A stretch of 64,000 bases of DNA from Streptomyces monashensis (GCF_001866665.1 NZ_MLYO01000012.1:62001-126000), one strand, 5' to 3'; counted from the first letter of the stretch, positions 43,207 to 52,774 are shown. Made by a program: numbers and translations. Notes: a model not told the origin generated them from the letters alone.

Positions 43207-43872
43207 CTAACCGTCCCCGCCCCCTCCCGCACCCCATCCCCCACTCCCGGCGAGCCCCGCCGCCGCCTCGTGCATCGCCAGTTCCAGCAGTGCGGGGTCG
43301 GTCAGCGTGCCCGAGCCGTCCGGCGGCACCAGCCAGCGCACTCCTCCAGGGGGTGTCGTTTGGATCATCCCGGCGTCGCGGGCCCTGGCACGCACATCTG
43401 CGACGTTGTCGTCACTCGCCGACGCTCCGCGTCGACTCCCTCCTCCGCCTTGCAGATGCACGCCCCAGACCCCGCTCGGGTCGGCGGGCAGGCGCCGCTC
43501 CTCATAGCCGGCCTGATCCGAACGACACCCCCCGGCCGTCCGGGCCGGGTGCGGTACGACGATCCAGGTGCCGGGGCCGGCGGTGCGGATGCCGGTGCCG
43601 ACCCAGCGGGCCGCGGTGCCCGGTGCCACGAAGAAGCCGGCCCGGTCGTCGCCGAAGTCGACGAGGACCGGGCCGGGCCGGTCGAGGATCCGGGTGAGCA
43701 CGTCCAGGGTCGGGTAGCCGAGGCCACCGGGCAGGATCAGTACGTCCCAGGCCCTGCCGGCGGGCAGCAGCGCGACCCCGAGGGGGTTGCGTTCCCATTC
43801 CCGGCGGCAGGTGTCGGGATCCGGTGCGACGGATGCCAGCCATTCGGCGGCCGTCTTCGCCCCAGTCATCAA
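43207..43872 (-). CDS. Conserved hypothetical protein carrying a MITE-like insertion
   Basis: The product has 221 residues. The N-terminal part (WLASVAPDPDTCRREWERNPLGVALLPAG, DRPGPVLVDFGDDRAGFFVAPGTAARWVG) resembles the primase-polymerase-like N-terminal fold found in Streptomyces hypothetical proteins. The C-terminus resumes with VRWLVPPDGSGTLTDPALLELAMHEAAAG. Between HPARTAGG and VRWLVPP lies about 60 residues encoded by an element with terminal inverted repeats; the reading frame survives. Probably still translated but with a disrupted fold. It lies downstream of the FAD oxidoreductase. Confidence 0.7.
   Translation of the reverse strand: MMTGAKTAAEWLASVAPDPDTCRREWERNPLGVALLPAGRAWDVLILPGGLGYPTLDVLTRILDRPGPVLVDFGDDRAGFFVAPGTAARWVGTGIRTAGPGTWIVVPHPARTAGGCRSDQAGYEERRLPADPSGVWGVHLQGGGGSRRGASASDDNVADVRARARDAGMIQTTPPGGVRWLVPPDGSGTLTDPALLELAMHEAAAGLAGSGGWGAGGGGDG
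43350..43532. mobile_element. MITE-like element with 18-bp inverted repeats
   Basis: The ends are GGGGTGTCGTTTGGATCA and, inverted, GGGGTGTCGTTCGGATCA, differing at one base. The roughly 183-bp interior has no transposase and contains a secondary inverted pair around GCACATCTGC / GCAGATGCAC. The ends resemble those of insertion sequences and their small derivatives that I recall in Streptomyces. A target duplication is not obvious. Confidence 0.7.
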
Positions 43873-43998
43873 GAAGGCCTCCCTGCTCTTCCTGTCGACG
43901 CGGTCGCGTCAGCAGGGGAGAGGGAGCCCGCCTCGGGGCATTACGCGGGTTCCGCGCACCCGATGGGGTGATCTGGGTCACACCCCACGGAGAAGGTG

Positions 43999-45429
43999 TC
44001 AGCTGTCGAAGCCCAGCCCCAGCCGGTCCATCGTCCGCAGCCACAGGTTGCGCCGGCCGCCGTGCGCGTCCGCGCGGGCCAGGGACCACTTGGTGAGGGC
44101 GATGCCGGTCCAGGCGAACGGCTCCGGCGGGAACGGCAGCGGCTTCTTGCGGACCATCTCCAGCTCCGTCCGCTCGGTGCGCTCCCCGTCCAGCAGGTCC
44201 AGCATCACGTCCGCGCCGAACCGGGTGGCTCCGACGCCGAGCCCGGTGTACCCCGCCGCGTACGCCACCCGGCCCTCGTGCGCGGTCCCGAAGAACGCCG
44301 AGAAGCGCGAGCAGGTGTCGATCGCGCCGCCCCAGGCGTGGGTGAAGCGGACGCCCTCCAGCTGCGGGAAGCAGGTGAAGAAGTGGCCCGCGAGCTTGGC
44401 GTAGGTCTCCGGCCGGTCGTCGTACTCCGCGCGCACCCGGCCGCCGTAGTGGTGGACCGCGTCGTAACCGCCCCACAGGATGCGGTTGTCGGCGGACAGC
44501 CGGAAGTAGTGGAACTGGTTGGCGCTGTCGCCGAGGCCCTGCCGGTTCTTCCAGCCGATCTCCGAGAGCTGCTCCGCGGTCAGCGGCTCGGTCATCAGCG
44601 CGTAGTCGTAGACCGGGACGGTGTAGGAGCGCACGCGGCGCAGCAGGCTCGGGAAGATGTTCGTGCCGAGCGCGACCCGGCGGGCGCGGACCTGGCCGTA
44701 CGGGGTGCGTACGGCCATTCCGCCGCCGTAGCTCTTCAGGGTCAGCGCGGGCGTGTGCTCGTACACCCGCACGCCGAGCCTGATGCAGGCCTGCTTCAGG
44801 CCCCAGGCGAGCTTCGCCGGGTGCAGCATGGCCACGCCCCGGCGGTCCCACAGGCCCGCCTCGAAGGTCGGCGAGTTCACCTGCTCGCGCACGGCGTCGG
44901 CGTCCAGGAACTCGATGCCGTCCGCGAGGCCCTTCTCCACCAGTTCCCGGTGCCAGTCCTTCAGTTCCCAGGCCTGGTAGGTCTCGGTGGCGACGTCGAT
45001 CTCGCCGGTGCGCTCGAAGTCGCAGTCGATGCCGTGCCGGGCGATCGCGGCCTCGATCTCGTCGAGATTGCGCCGGCCCAGCTCCTCCAGTTTCCCGATC
45101 TCGTCGGGCCAGCGGGTCAGGCCGTTGGGCAGGCCGTGGGTGAGGGAGGCGGCGCAGAAGCCGCCGTTGCGGCCGGAGGCGGCCCAGCCCGCCTCGCGGC
45201 CTTCCAGGAGCACGACGTCGCGCTGCGGGTCGCGCTCCTTGGCGTTGAGTGCGGTCCACAGCCCGCTGTATCCGCCGCCCACGACCAGCAGGTCGCAGGT
45301 GTCGGTGCCGGTGAGGGCGGGCTCGGCGGGCGGCTTTCCAGGGTCTTCCAGCCAGTACGGGACCGGCTGGGCTTCGGAGAGAGAGGCGATCCAGTTGTCT
45401 CTGCCACGGCTCATGGCGCTCGGGGCCAT
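43999..45429 (-). CDS. FAD-dependent amine oxidoreductase (PuuB-like)
   Basis: The product has 476 residues. A dinucleotide-binding fold near residue 45 (DLLVVGGGYSGLWTALNAKE) and the DAO-family body are present, with EGREAGWAASGRNGGFCAASL and a C-terminal GYTGLGVGATRFGADVMLDLL. Related enzymes oxidise putrescine, gamma-glutamylputrescine or other amines. It is the gene after potC in the polyamine uptake operon, 22 bp apart, which supports an amine substrate. Confidence 0.88.
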   Translation of the reverse strand: MAPSAMSRGRDNWIASLSEAQPVPYWLEDPGKPPAEPALTGTDTCDLLVVGGGYSGLWTALNAKERDPQRDVVLLEGREAGWAASGRNGGFCAASLTHGLPNGLTRWPDEIGKLEELGRRNLDEIEAAIARHGIDCDFERTGEIDVATETYQAWELKDWHRELVEKGLADGIEFLDADAVREQVNSPTFEAGLWDRRGVAMLHPAKLAWGLKQACIRLGVRVYEHTPALTLKSYGGGMAVRTPYGQVRARRVALGTNIFPSLLRRVRSYTVPVYDYALMTEPLTAEQLSEIGWKNRQGLGDSANQFHYFRLSADNRILWGGYDAVHHYGGRVRAEYDDRPETYAKLAGHFFTCFPQLEGVRFTHAWGGAIDTCSRFSAFFGTAHEGRVAYAAGYTGLGVGATRFGADVMLDLLDGERTERTELEMVRKKPLPFPPEPFAWTGIALTKWSLARADAHGGRRNLWLRTMDRLGLGFDS

Positions 45430-45451
45430 GATTTCAACTCCCTACAGGGGC

Positions 45452-46252
45452 CTATGCGTTGTGCTTGGTGCGGCGGTTCGTGACGACCATCGAGAACAGC
45501 GTGATGAGGACGGCGACGAGGAACATGGCCGTGCCGATCACGTTGATCTGGACCGGAGTTCCGCGCTGTGCCGAACCCCAGACGAACATCGGGAAGGTGA
45601 CGGTCGAGCCGGCGTTGAAATTGGTGATGATGAAATCGTCGAAGGAGAGCGCGAAGGACAGCAGCGCGCCCGCGGCGATCCCGGGTGCCGCGATGGGCAG
45701 GGTGACCCGCAGGAAGGTCTGCAGGGGACCGGCGTACAGGTCCCGGGCGGCCTCCTCCAGCCGCGGGTCCATCGACATCACGCGCGCCTTGACCGCGGTG
45801 ACGACGAAGCTCAGACAGAACATGATGTGGGCGATGAGGATGGTGTAGAAGCCGAGCTGCGCGCCCATGTTGAGGAACAGGGTGAGCAGCGAGGCGGCCA
45901 TGACGACCTCGGGCATCGCCATCGGCAGGAAGATCAGCGAGTTGACGGCGCCGCGCGCGCGGAAGCGGTAGCGGACCAGCGCGAACGCGATCATCGTGCC
46001 GAGGACCGTGGCGCCGATCGTCGCCCACACGGCGATCTGGAGACTGATGGACAGCGAGCCGCACATGTCGGCGACGCCGCACGGCTGCTTCCAGGCGTCC
46101 AGCGAGAACTGCTGCCATGCGTAGTTGAAGCGCCCCTTCGGCTTGTTGAAGGAGAACACCGTCACGACGACGTTGGGCAGCAGCAGATAGGCGAGCGTCA
46201 GCAGTCCCGCGATGACGACGAGACGGCGCTTGAGCCAGTTGACAAGGGGCAT
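45452..46252 (-). CDS. potC: Polyamine ABC transporter permease
   Basis: The product has 266 residues with six hydrophobic helices. It is a PotC/YdcV-type permease, with a RLEEAARDLYAGPLQTFLRVTLPIAAPG coupling loop. Its ATG directly follows the TAA of potB (no intervening base). It forms the channel for spermidine/putrescine with PotB. Confidence 0.93.
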   Translation of the reverse strand: MPLVNWLKRRLVVIAGLLTLAYLLLPNVVVTVFSFNKPKGRFNYAWQQFSLDAWKQPCGVADMCGSLSISLQIAVWATIGATVLGTMIAFALVRYRFRARGAVNSLIFLPMAMPEVVMAASLLTLFLNMGAQLGFYTILIAHIMFCLSFVVTAVKARVMSMDPRLEEAARDLYAGPLQTFLRVTLPIAAPGIAAGALLSFALSFDDFIITNFNAGSTVTFPMFVWGSAQRGTPVQINVIGTAMFLVAVLITLFSMVVTNRRTKHNA

Positions 46253-47188
46253 TTAGACCAGATCCTCCGTCCCGGCCCGGCGGATGTAGATCGTGACCAT
46301 GGCCAGGATGGCGGCCATGAGGATGAAGGAGAGGGCCGCGGCCGTCGGGTAGTCCAGGATGCGCAGGAACTGCGTCTGGATCACGTTTCCGATCATGCGC
46401 GTGTCCGTGGAGCCGAGCAACTCGGAGTTGACGTAGTCACCGGCCGCCGGGATGAAGGTCAGCAGCGTGCCGGAGACCACGCCCGGCATCGACAGCGGGA
46501 AGGTCACCTTGCGGAAGGTGGTCCACGGCTTGGCGTACAGGTCGCCGGCCGCCTCGTGCAGCCGTCCGTCGATCCGCTCCAGCGAGGTGTAGAGCGGCAG
46601 GATCATGAACGGCAGGAAGTTGTACGTCAGTCCGCACACCACGGCGAGCGGAGTGGCCAGCACCCGGTCGCCGGCCGTCCAGCCGAGCCAGTTGGTGAGG
46701 TCCAGGATGTGCAGCGAGTGCAGCGTGTGCACGACCGGGCCGTTGTCGGCGAGGATCGTCTTCCAGGCCAGCGTGCGGATCAGGAAGCTGGTGAAGAACG
46801 GCGCGATCACCAGGATCATGATCAGGTTCCGCCAGCGGCCCGCGCGGAAGGCGATCAGGTAGGCCAGCGGGTAGCCGAGCAGCAGGCATCCGACGGTCGC
46901 GGCGGCCGCGTAGAGGACGGACCGCAGGAACTGCGGCCAGTACTGGCCGAACGCGTCCCAGTAGGTCGCGAAGTGCCAGGTGACCTTGTAGCCGCCCTCC
47001 AGCGAGCCCTGCTGCACGGAGGTGGAGGCCTGGTAGATCATCGGCAGCGCGAAGAAGACGACCAGCCACAGCAGGCCGGGCAGCAGCAGCCAGTAGGGCG
47101 TGAACCGGCCGCGCCTGCGCGGGGGCTTGGTCTCCTCGGTCGTGGGAGACAGAGGCGGCGGCGCCTCGGTTTCGGTGAGGGTCGACAT
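46253..47188 (-). CDS. potB: Polyamine ABC transporter permease
   Basis: From ATG 47188 (overlapping the potA stop, ATGA) the product has 311 residues; the longer upstream frame is inside potA. Six helices are visible, starting with YWLLLPGLLWLVVFFALPMI. The coupling loop is LHEAAGDLYAKPWTTFRKVTFPLSMPG. It belongs to the PotB class. Confidence 0.93.
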   Translation of the reverse strand: MSTLTETEAPPPLSPTTEETKPPRRRGRFTPYWLLLPGLLWLVVFFALPMIYQASTSVQQGSLEGGYKVTWHFATYWDAFGQYWPQFLRSVLYAAAATVGCLLLGYPLAYLIAFRAGRWRNLIMILVIAPFFTSFLIRTLAWKTILADNGPVVHTLHSLHILDLTNWLGWTAGDRVLATPLAVVCGLTYNFLPFMILPLYTSLERIDGRLHEAAGDLYAKPWTTFRKVTFPLSMPGVVSGTLLTFIPAAGDYVNSELLGSTDTRMIGNVIQTQFLRILDYPTAAALSFILMAAILAMVTIYIRRAGTEDLV

Positions 47189-48351
47189 CACGCGGCCGCC
47201 TCTTCCTCGGTGCCCGCGTCGATGTCCTGGTCGGCATCCAGGCCGAACGTGTGCGCCGGGCTCCAGTGCAGGACCACGTCGGCGCCGGGCACGAGGCGGC
47301 CGTCGCGCTCGACGTTCTGGACGTAGACCGCGAGTTCGTCGCAGACCGGGCTGTCGATCACGTACTGGGTCGAGACACCGATGAAGCTCGCGTCGGCGAT
47401 CCTGCCGGTGAGGCGGTTGCGGCCCTCGGGTATCCGGTCGGCGTCGTCGGCGTGCGTGAGCGAGATCTTCTCGGGGCGGATGCCGACGAGCACCTTGCCG
47501 CCGGCCTTCGTGGGCGCCGAACATCGCGCCTTGGGCAGGACGAGCTTGCCGCCGCCCGCCTCGAGGACGATGTCGTCGCCGTTCGTGGTGTCGACCTCGG
47601 CCTCGATGAGGTTGGAGGTGCCGAGGAAGTTCGCGACGAAGGTGGTGTTCGGGTTCTCGTACAGGTCGGTGGGCGAGCCGAGTTGCTCGACGCGGCCCGC
47701 GTTCATCACGGCGACCGTGTCGGCCATGGTCATGGCCTCCTCCTGGTCGTGCGTGACGTGTACGAAGGTGATGCCGACCTCGGTCTGGATGCGCTTGAGC
47801 TCCAGCTGCATCTGGCGGCGCAGCTTGAGGTCGAGGGCGCCGAGGGGCTCATCGAGCAGGAGCACCTTGGGGTGGTTGATCAGCGCGCGGGCGACGGCGA
47901 CGCGCTGCTGCTGGCCGCCGGAGAGCTGGTGCGGCTTCTTGCGCGCCTGCTCGCCGAGCTGGACCAGGTCCAGCATGTCCTCGACCTGCTTCTTCACGCT
48001 CTTGATGCCGCGGCGGCGCAGCCCGAAGGCGACGTTCTCGAAGATGTCGAGGTGCGGGAAGAGGGCGTAGGACTGGAAGACCGTGTTCACCGGCCGCTTG
48101 TACGGCGGCAGGTGGGTCACCTCCTGGTCGCCGAGGTGGACGGCGCCCGTGGTGGGCTCCTCCAGGCCGGCGATCATGCGCAGGGTGGTGGTCTTGCCGC
48201 AGCCGGAGGCGCCGAGCAGGGCGAAGAAGGAGCCCTGCGGGACGGTCAGGTCGAGCGGGTGGACGGCGGTGAAGCCGTTGTCGTAGGTCTTGCTGATACC
48301 GGAGAGGCGGACGTCGCCGCTGTTGTCTGGTGTCGTCATCGTCGTCGTCAC
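47188..48351 (-). CDS. potA: Polyamine ABC transporter ATPase
   Basis: The product has 387 residues. It carries Walker [10 protein letters not shown], the Q-loop [11 protein letters not shown], the [15 protein letters not shown] signature, Walker [13 protein letters not shown] and the His switch [11 protein letters not shown]-terminal TOBE-type domain ([10 protein letters not shown]) regulates. It powers uptake of putrescine/spermidine with PotB, PotC and PotD. Confidence 0.95.
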   Translation of the reverse strand: MTTTMTTPDNSGDVRLSGISKTYDNGFTAVHPLDLTVPQGSFFALLGASGCGKTTTLRMIAGLEEPTTGAVHLGDQEVTHLPPYKRPVNTVFQSYALFPHLDIFENVAFGLRRRGIKSVKKQVEDMLDLVQLGEQARKKPHQLSGGQQQRVAVARALINHPKVLLLDEPLGALDLKLRRQMQLELKRIQTEVGITFVHVTHDQEEAMTMADTVAVMNAGRVEQLGSPTDLYENPNTTFVANFLGTSNLIEAEVDTTNGDDIVLEAGGGKLVLPKARCSAPTKAGGKVLVGIRPEKISLTHADDADRIPEGRNRLTGRIADASFIGVSTQYVIDSPVCDELAVYVQNVERDGRLVPGADVVLHWSPAHTFGLDADQDIDAGTEEEAAA

Positions 48352-49595
48352 GCCCCTGTGAGCTTCGAGAACTTCTGCTGGTAGGCCGTCTCTTCCTTCT
48401 GCGTCAGCGCGCGGAAGGCATGGGACTTCGCCTGCATGGCCTTGTCGGGAATGATCAGCGGGTTCTTCGCCGCCGAAGCGTCGATTTTCGCAAGGTAGGG
48501 CTGTACTCCGGCGACAGGGCTCACGTAGTTGATGTAGGCGGCCAGCTGGGCGGCGGGTTCGGGCTGGTAGTAGTGGTCGATGAGCCGCTCGGCGTTCGTC
48601 TTGTGGCGCGCCCTGTTGGGGATGAGCAGGTTGTCGGTCGACGTCATGTAGCCGCTGTCGGGGATGACGTAGCCGACGTCCGGGCTGTCGGCCTGGAGCT
48701 GGACGATGTCGCCGCCCCAGGCGACGCAGGCCGCGAAGTCGCCCTTGGAGAGGTCCGAGGTGTAGTCGTTGCCGGTGAAGCGGCGGATCTGGCCCTTGTC
48801 GACGGCCTTCTGGAGGCGGGCGATCACCGCGTCGAAGTCGTCGTCGGTGAACTTCGCCGGATCCTTGCCCATGTCGAGCATGGTCATGCCGATGCTGTCG
48901 CGCATCTCGGTCAGGAAGCCGACGCGACCCTTGAGCCGGGGGTTGTCGAGGAGGTCCGAGACCGACTTCACCTCGATGCCGTCCAGGGCCTTCTTGTTGA
49001 ACGCGATGATGGTCGACACGCCCTGCCAGGGGTACGAGTACGCGCGGCCGGGGTCCCAGTCGGGGGCGCGGAACTGGTCCGACAGGTTGGCGAAGGCGTG
49101 CGGCAGGTTGGACGGGTCCAGCTTCTGGACGTAGCCGAGCCGGATCATGCGGGCGGCCAGCCAGTCGGTGAGCACGACGAGGTCGCGGCCGGTGTCCTGG
49201 CCGGCGGCGAGCTGCGGCTGGATCTTGCCGAAGAACTCGTCGTTGTCGTTGATGTCCTCGGTGTACTTGACCTGGATGCCGGTCTGCTTGGTGAACGCGT
49301 CGAGCGTGGGGTGGCTCTTGCCCTTGGCGTCCACGTCGATGTACTCGGGCCAGTTGGAGAAGTTGACGATCTTCTCCGTGGCCGAGTGGTCGTCGGCGGA
49401 GACCCCGCCCTCGTTCTTGGTCGCCGCGGGGATCCCGCAGGCGCTCAGCGCCCCGAGTCCGCCGACCGCGAGCGCGCCGCCCGCCGAGGCGCGCAGCAGC
49501 GACCGGCGGGTCATCGCGGCCCGGCCGTGACGGAGACTGCGCCGTACGGCGGCGAATTCGACCGGCGTCAGACGGCCGGGCTCGTACTGCTCCAT
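48348..49595 (-). CDS. potD: Polyamine-binding lipoprotein
   Basis: The product has 415 residues. A Tat motif (MTRRSLLRASAGG at about residue 28) and a lipobox (LSAC) near residue 52 make it a surface lipoprotein. The mature part is a PotD/PotF-like binding protein with VNFSNWPEYIDVD and YSYPWQGVSTIIAFNKKAL. The stop overlaps the start of potA by 4 bp. Together with the oxidase downstream it suggests import and oxidation of diamines. Confidence 0.92.
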   Translation of the reverse strand: MEQYEPGRLTPVEFAAVRRSLRHGRAAMTRRSLLRASAGGALAVGGLGALSACGIPAATKNEGGVSADDHSATEKIVNFSNWPEYIDVDAKGKSHPTLDAFTKQTGIQVKYTEDINDNDEFFGKIQPQLAAGQDTGRDLVVLTDWLAARMIRLGYVQKLDPSNLPHAFANLSDQFRAPDWDPGRAYSYPWQGVSTIIAFNKKALDGIEVKSVSDLLDNPRLKGRVGFLTEMRDSIGMTMLDMGKDPAKFTDDDFDAVIARLQKAVDKGQIRRFTGNDYTSDLSKGDFAACVAWGGDIVQLQADSPDVGYVIPDSGYMTSTDNLLIPNRARHKTNAERLIDHYYQPEPAAQLAAYINYVSPVAGVQPYLAKIDASAAKNPLIIPDKAMQAKSHAFRALTQKEETAYQQKFSKLTGA

Positions 49596-49644
49596 GCGCG
49601 TGGTGCCCTTTCGGGAGGGGTGGGCCTGGTCCGGGCCCGGTCGG

Positions 49645-51180
49645 CTAGCGGTCCCCGAAGACGGTGCGGTGCCAGTCCTTCCGGGCCACCGCGGTGTTGT
49701 CGAACATTACGTGCTTGACCTGCGTGTATTCCTCGAAGGAGTACACGGACATGTCCTTGCCGAACCCGGACGCCTTGTAGCCGCCGTGCGGCATCTCGCT
49801 GATGATCGGGATGTGGTCGTTGATCCACACACAGCCCGCCTTGATCTCGCGGGTGGCGCGATTGGCCCGGTAGACGTCGCCGGTCCACGCGGAGGCGGCC
49901 AGGCCGTAGGGAGTGTCGTTGGCCAGCCGGATCCCCTCGTCGTCGCCGTCGAACGGGAGGACGACCAGGACCGGGCCGAAGATCTCGGACTGGACGATCT
50001 CGCTGTCCTGGGCGGCGTCGGCGACCAGCGTCGGCCGGTAGTAGGCGCCGTCCGCCAGCTCCCCCTTCGGTGCCTCGCCGCCGGTCACCACGCGCGCGTA
50101 GGCACGCGCCCGGTCCACGAAGCCGGCGACCCGGTCCCGCTGGACGTGCGAGATGAGCGGCCCGAGGTCGGTGCCGGGAGCGAAGGGATCCCCCAGCCGC
50201 ACGGTCTCCATCAGCGCGGCGGTGCGCTCCACGAACGCCTCGTACAGCGGGCGCTGCACGTACGCGCGCGTGGCGGCCGTGCAGTCCTGGCCGGTGTTGA
50301 TGAGGGCGCCGGCGACGGCACCGTTGGCGGCGGCCTCCAGGTCGGCGTCGTCGAACACCACGAAGGGGGCCTTGCCGCCCAGCTCCAGGTGCAGGCGCTT
50401 GACGGTGGCGGTGGCGACCTCGGCGACACGCTTGCCGACGGCGGTGGACCCGGTGAACGAGGTCATGGCGACGTCGGGATGCCCGACGAGGTGCTCCCCC
50501 GCCTCCCGCCCGGTCCCGGTGACGATGTTGATCACGCCGTCGGGAAGGCCGGCGTCGGTGGCGGCCTGGGCGAACAGCAGCGAGGTGAGCGGGGTCGGCT
50601 CGGCGGGCTTCAGCACGATCGTGTTGCCCGCGGCGATCGCCGGGAGGATCTTCCAGGCGGCCATCTGGAGGGGGTAGTTCCAGGGGGCGATGGACCCGAC
50701 GACACCGATGGGTTCCCGGCGGACGTACGAGGTGTGGTCACCGGAGTACTCGCCGGCGGACTGACCGGCCAGGTGCCGGGCGGCGCCCGCGAAGAAGGCG
50801 GTGTTGTCGATGGTGCCCGGCACGTCGAACTCGCGCGTGAGCTTCAGCGGCTTGCCGCACTGGAGGGACTCCGCGCGAGCGAGGTCCTCCGCCCGGTCGG
50901 CGAGCACGGCGGCGAAGCGGTGCAGCGCGTCCGAGCGCTCGCCCGGGGTGGTCGAGGACCAGCCCGGGAACGCGGCGCGGGCGGCGGCCACGGCCGCGTC
51001 GACGTCGTCGGCGCCGGCCAGCTCGTAGGTGTACACCTCCTCGCCGGTCGCCGGGTCGACCACGGCGTGGGTGCGGCCCGAGGCGCCCTTCGTCAGGCGG
51101 CCCGCGATGAACTGCGCGCCCTCGGCGAACCGGTCCTGTGCGGGAAATCGTTCCGGGGTGGCGGTGCCCGGGTTGTGCAT
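49645..51180 (-). CDS. Gamma-aminobutyraldehyde dehydrogenase-like ALDH
   Basis: I choose ATG 51180 (GGAGGAG upstream) rather than the longer frame, giving 511 residues. ALDH motifs: APWNYPLQMAAWKILPAIAAGN, FTGSTAVGKRVAE, LELGGKAPFVVFDDAD, the catalytic cysteine in NTGQDCTAATR and SEIFGPVLVV. It resembles bacterial aminobutyraldehyde/betaine aldehyde dehydrogenases. Beside potD and the amine oxidase it probably converts the aldehyde from putrescine oxidation to GABA, which GabT then uses. Confidence 0.9.
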   Translation of the reverse strand: MHNPGTATPERFPAQDRFAEGAQFIAGRLTKGASGRTHAVVDPATGEEVYTYELAGADDVDAAVAAARAAFPGWSSTTPGERSDALHRFAAVLADRAEDLARAESLQCGKPLKLTREFDVPGTIDNTAFFAGAARHLAGQSAGEYSGDHTSYVRREPIGVVGSIAPWNYPLQMAAWKILPAIAAGNTIVLKPAEPTPLTSLLFAQAATDAGLPDGVINIVTGTGREAGEHLVGHPDVAMTSFTGSTAVGKRVAEVATATVKRLHLELGGKAPFVVFDDADLEAAANGAVAGALINTGQDCTAATRAYVQRPLYEAFVERTAALMETVRLGDPFAPGTDLGPLISHVQRDRVAGFVDRARAYARVVTGGEAPKGELADGAYYRPTLVADAAQDSEIVQSEIFGPVLVVLPFDGDDEGIRLANDTPYGLAASAWTGDVYRANRATREIKAGCVWINDHIPIISEMPHGGYKASGFGKDMSVYSFEEYTQVKHVMFDNTAVARKDWHRTVFGDR

Positions 51181-51365
51181 GTCGCTCTCCTCCGCCGTGT
51201 GCCCCCGTCCCGGGGGTGGGTGGCGTAGCTCCAGCTCGATTTGAGTGCCGATCCTGGCAGAGCAAGTGGACTCCAACAAGTGATTCCGTTGTTGCCTTTT
51301 GGTTACGCGACGGAATCTGTCGACCAGGTGTCGAGTCGGGGCAGAAAAGGACGGACGGAGTGTCA

Positions 51366-51941
51366 GTGGTGCGTGCCACACTCGCGTGCATGGGGAAGAT
51401 CGACGGGCTCGAAGCCCTGATCAGCGAGGTCCGGTCCGGGGCCCGGGTGGAGTACCTGCACTTCTGGGGGCACCGGTCGACGAGGGACGGCAGCATCGGC
51501 GCGAGCTGTCTGAGCCAGTGGTGGCCGTCACCGTTCGTGGTCGACGGTGTGGAGTACGCGACGGCCGAGCACTGGATGATGGCGGGCAAGGCGCGGCTCT
51601 TCGAGGACGCGCAGGCGGAGCGCGGGATCCTCGCCGCCGGGCATCCCGCTGCGGCGAAGAAGGCCGGGCGGCTGGTCCGGGGCTTCGACGAGGCGATATG
51701 GGAGCGGGAGCGGTTCCGGATCGTGGTCGAGGGCAGCGTGCACAAGTTCGCGTCCGACGACGCGCTCCGCGCCTTCCTGCTCGGCACCGGCGACCGGGTG
51801 CTGGTGGAGGCGAGCCCGGTGGACCGGGTGTGGGGAATCGGCCTCGCGGCGACGGACGAGGCGGCGCTGGACCCGCAGCGATGGAAGGGCCCGAACCTGC
51901 TCGGCTTCGCGCTGATGGCGGCGCGGGAGAGACTGGCGTAG
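51366..51941 (+). CDS. NADAR-family protein (YbiA-like)
   Basis: The start is uncertain: GTG 51366, preceded by a GGACGGAG stretch, gives 191 residues; ATG 51390 has no clear ribosome site. The NADAR/RibX-type domain has CLSQWWPSPFVVDGVEYATAEHWMMAGKARLF, DEAIWERERFRIVVEG, KFASDDALRAFLLGTGDRVLVEASP and DRVWGIGLA. Members hydrolyse damaged riboflavin precursors or modified NAD/ADP-ribose. A convergent DUF4190 gene follows. Confidence 0.88.
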   Translation: MVRATLACMGKIDGLEALISEVRSGARVEYLHFWGHRSTRDGSIGASCLSQWWPSPFVVDGVEYATAEHWMMAGKARLFEDAQAERGILAAGHPAAAKKAGRLVRGFDEAIWERERFRIVVEGSVHKFASDDALRAFLLGTGDRVLVEASPVDRVWGIGLAATDEAALDPQRWKGPNLLGFALMAARERLA

Positions 51942-51948
51942 CTCTCCC

Positions 51949-51988
51949 GCGGCCCGCGTGCCGCTCGGGTCGGCTGCGCGCGGGCCGC
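51949..51988. terminator. Bidirectional terminator between NADAR and DUF4190
   Basis: A perfect 10-bp stem (GCGGCCCGCG / CGCGGGCCGC) with a 20-nt loop lies between the two convergent genes and ends at the DUF4190 stop. Confidence 0.6.
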
Positions 51989-52774
51989 TCAGTTGATCAG
52001 GGCGATGACGACCGCCCAGAACCCCACCACCAGCACGATGCCGACCGACCCGCAGATGAGCCCCGCCAGGGCCATGCCCGGGTTCGTCGCCTCTCCCCGC
52101 TTCGCCTTGCCCCGGCCGATCGCGCCGAAGATGATCCCGAGGATGCCCAGCACCAGGGCGATCGGCCACAGCAGGAAGCCGACCGCGGCCAGGATGCCGC
52201 AGACCAGGGCGGCCGTACCCAGGCCGTTGCTCGGGGCCGGCTGCATGCCGGGCCAGCCGTAGGGGTTCGCGGCCGGGTAGGCGCCGGGGTCGCCGTACGC
52301 CGACGGCGCGGCCGAGTAGTACGGCAGCCGCCCGGGGCCGTCGGGCGCGATGGGCGGCGGGGGCACCGGCTCGGCCGCCGGGTACTGCCCGACGGGCGGG
52401 GCGTACGGGTGCGCGGGGGTGGCCGGGGCCCCGTACGGGTTCGCGGGCGGCGGCGTGGCCGTCGGCGGGGCGTACGGGTCGGCCGGGGCCGCGAAGGGGT
52501 TCGCCGGGGGCGCGGCGGCGGAGACCGGCGGGGCCCAGGGCGCGGACACGGCGTCGGCGGGCAGCGAGATCACCGTCTGCTGGTCATGGACCGAGCCGAA
52601 GGAGCCGAAACCGGGACCCTGGCCGGGGGCGGGGGCCTGCGGAGCCGACGGCACCGCCGGGTCGCCCGCGGTCCGCTCCCCCGCGGTCTTGTTCAGCGAC
52701 ACCTGGGACGGCCCCGGCCGCTCGACGGCCGGCTGCTGCTCCGGCGGCGTGAACCGCGGCACCTCGTCGGACAT
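51989..52774 (-). CDS. DUF4190 membrane protein with proline-rich N-terminus
   Basis: The product has 261 residues. The first 185 residues are proline/alanine-rich with PPTATPPPANPYGAPATPAH-type repeats; the C-terminal DUF4190 part holds two hydrophobic helices (LGTAALVCGILAAVGFLLWPIALVLG and MALAGLICGSVGIVLVV). The protein is probably anchored in the membrane with its disordered arm in the cytoplasm. Function is unknown. Confidence 0.85.
   Translation of the reverse strand: MSDEVPRFTPPEQQPAVERPGPSQVSLNKTAGERTAGDPAVPSAPQAPAPGQGPGFGSFGSVHDQQTVISLPADAVSAPWAPPVSAAAPPANPFAAPADPYAPPTATPPPANPYGAPATPAHPYAPPVGQYPAAEPVPPPPIAPDGPGRLPYYSAAPSAYGDPGAYPAANPYGWPGMQPAPSNGLGTAALVCGILAAVGFLLWPIALVLGILGIIFGAIGRGKAKRGEATNPGMALAGLICGSVGIVLVVGFWAVVIALIN

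Noticed and set aside
36210..43872. The region as an integrative conjugative element because of the coupling-like ATPase and the MITE
   Set aside because: No integrase, relaxase, replication gene or attachment-site repeat was seen, and the flanking genes are metabolic.
52380..52540. Tandem GC-rich repeats resembling a repeat array
   Set aside because: They encode the proline/alanine-rich arm of the DUF4190 protein and vary in length. There are no spacers of constant size, so it is not a CRISPR.
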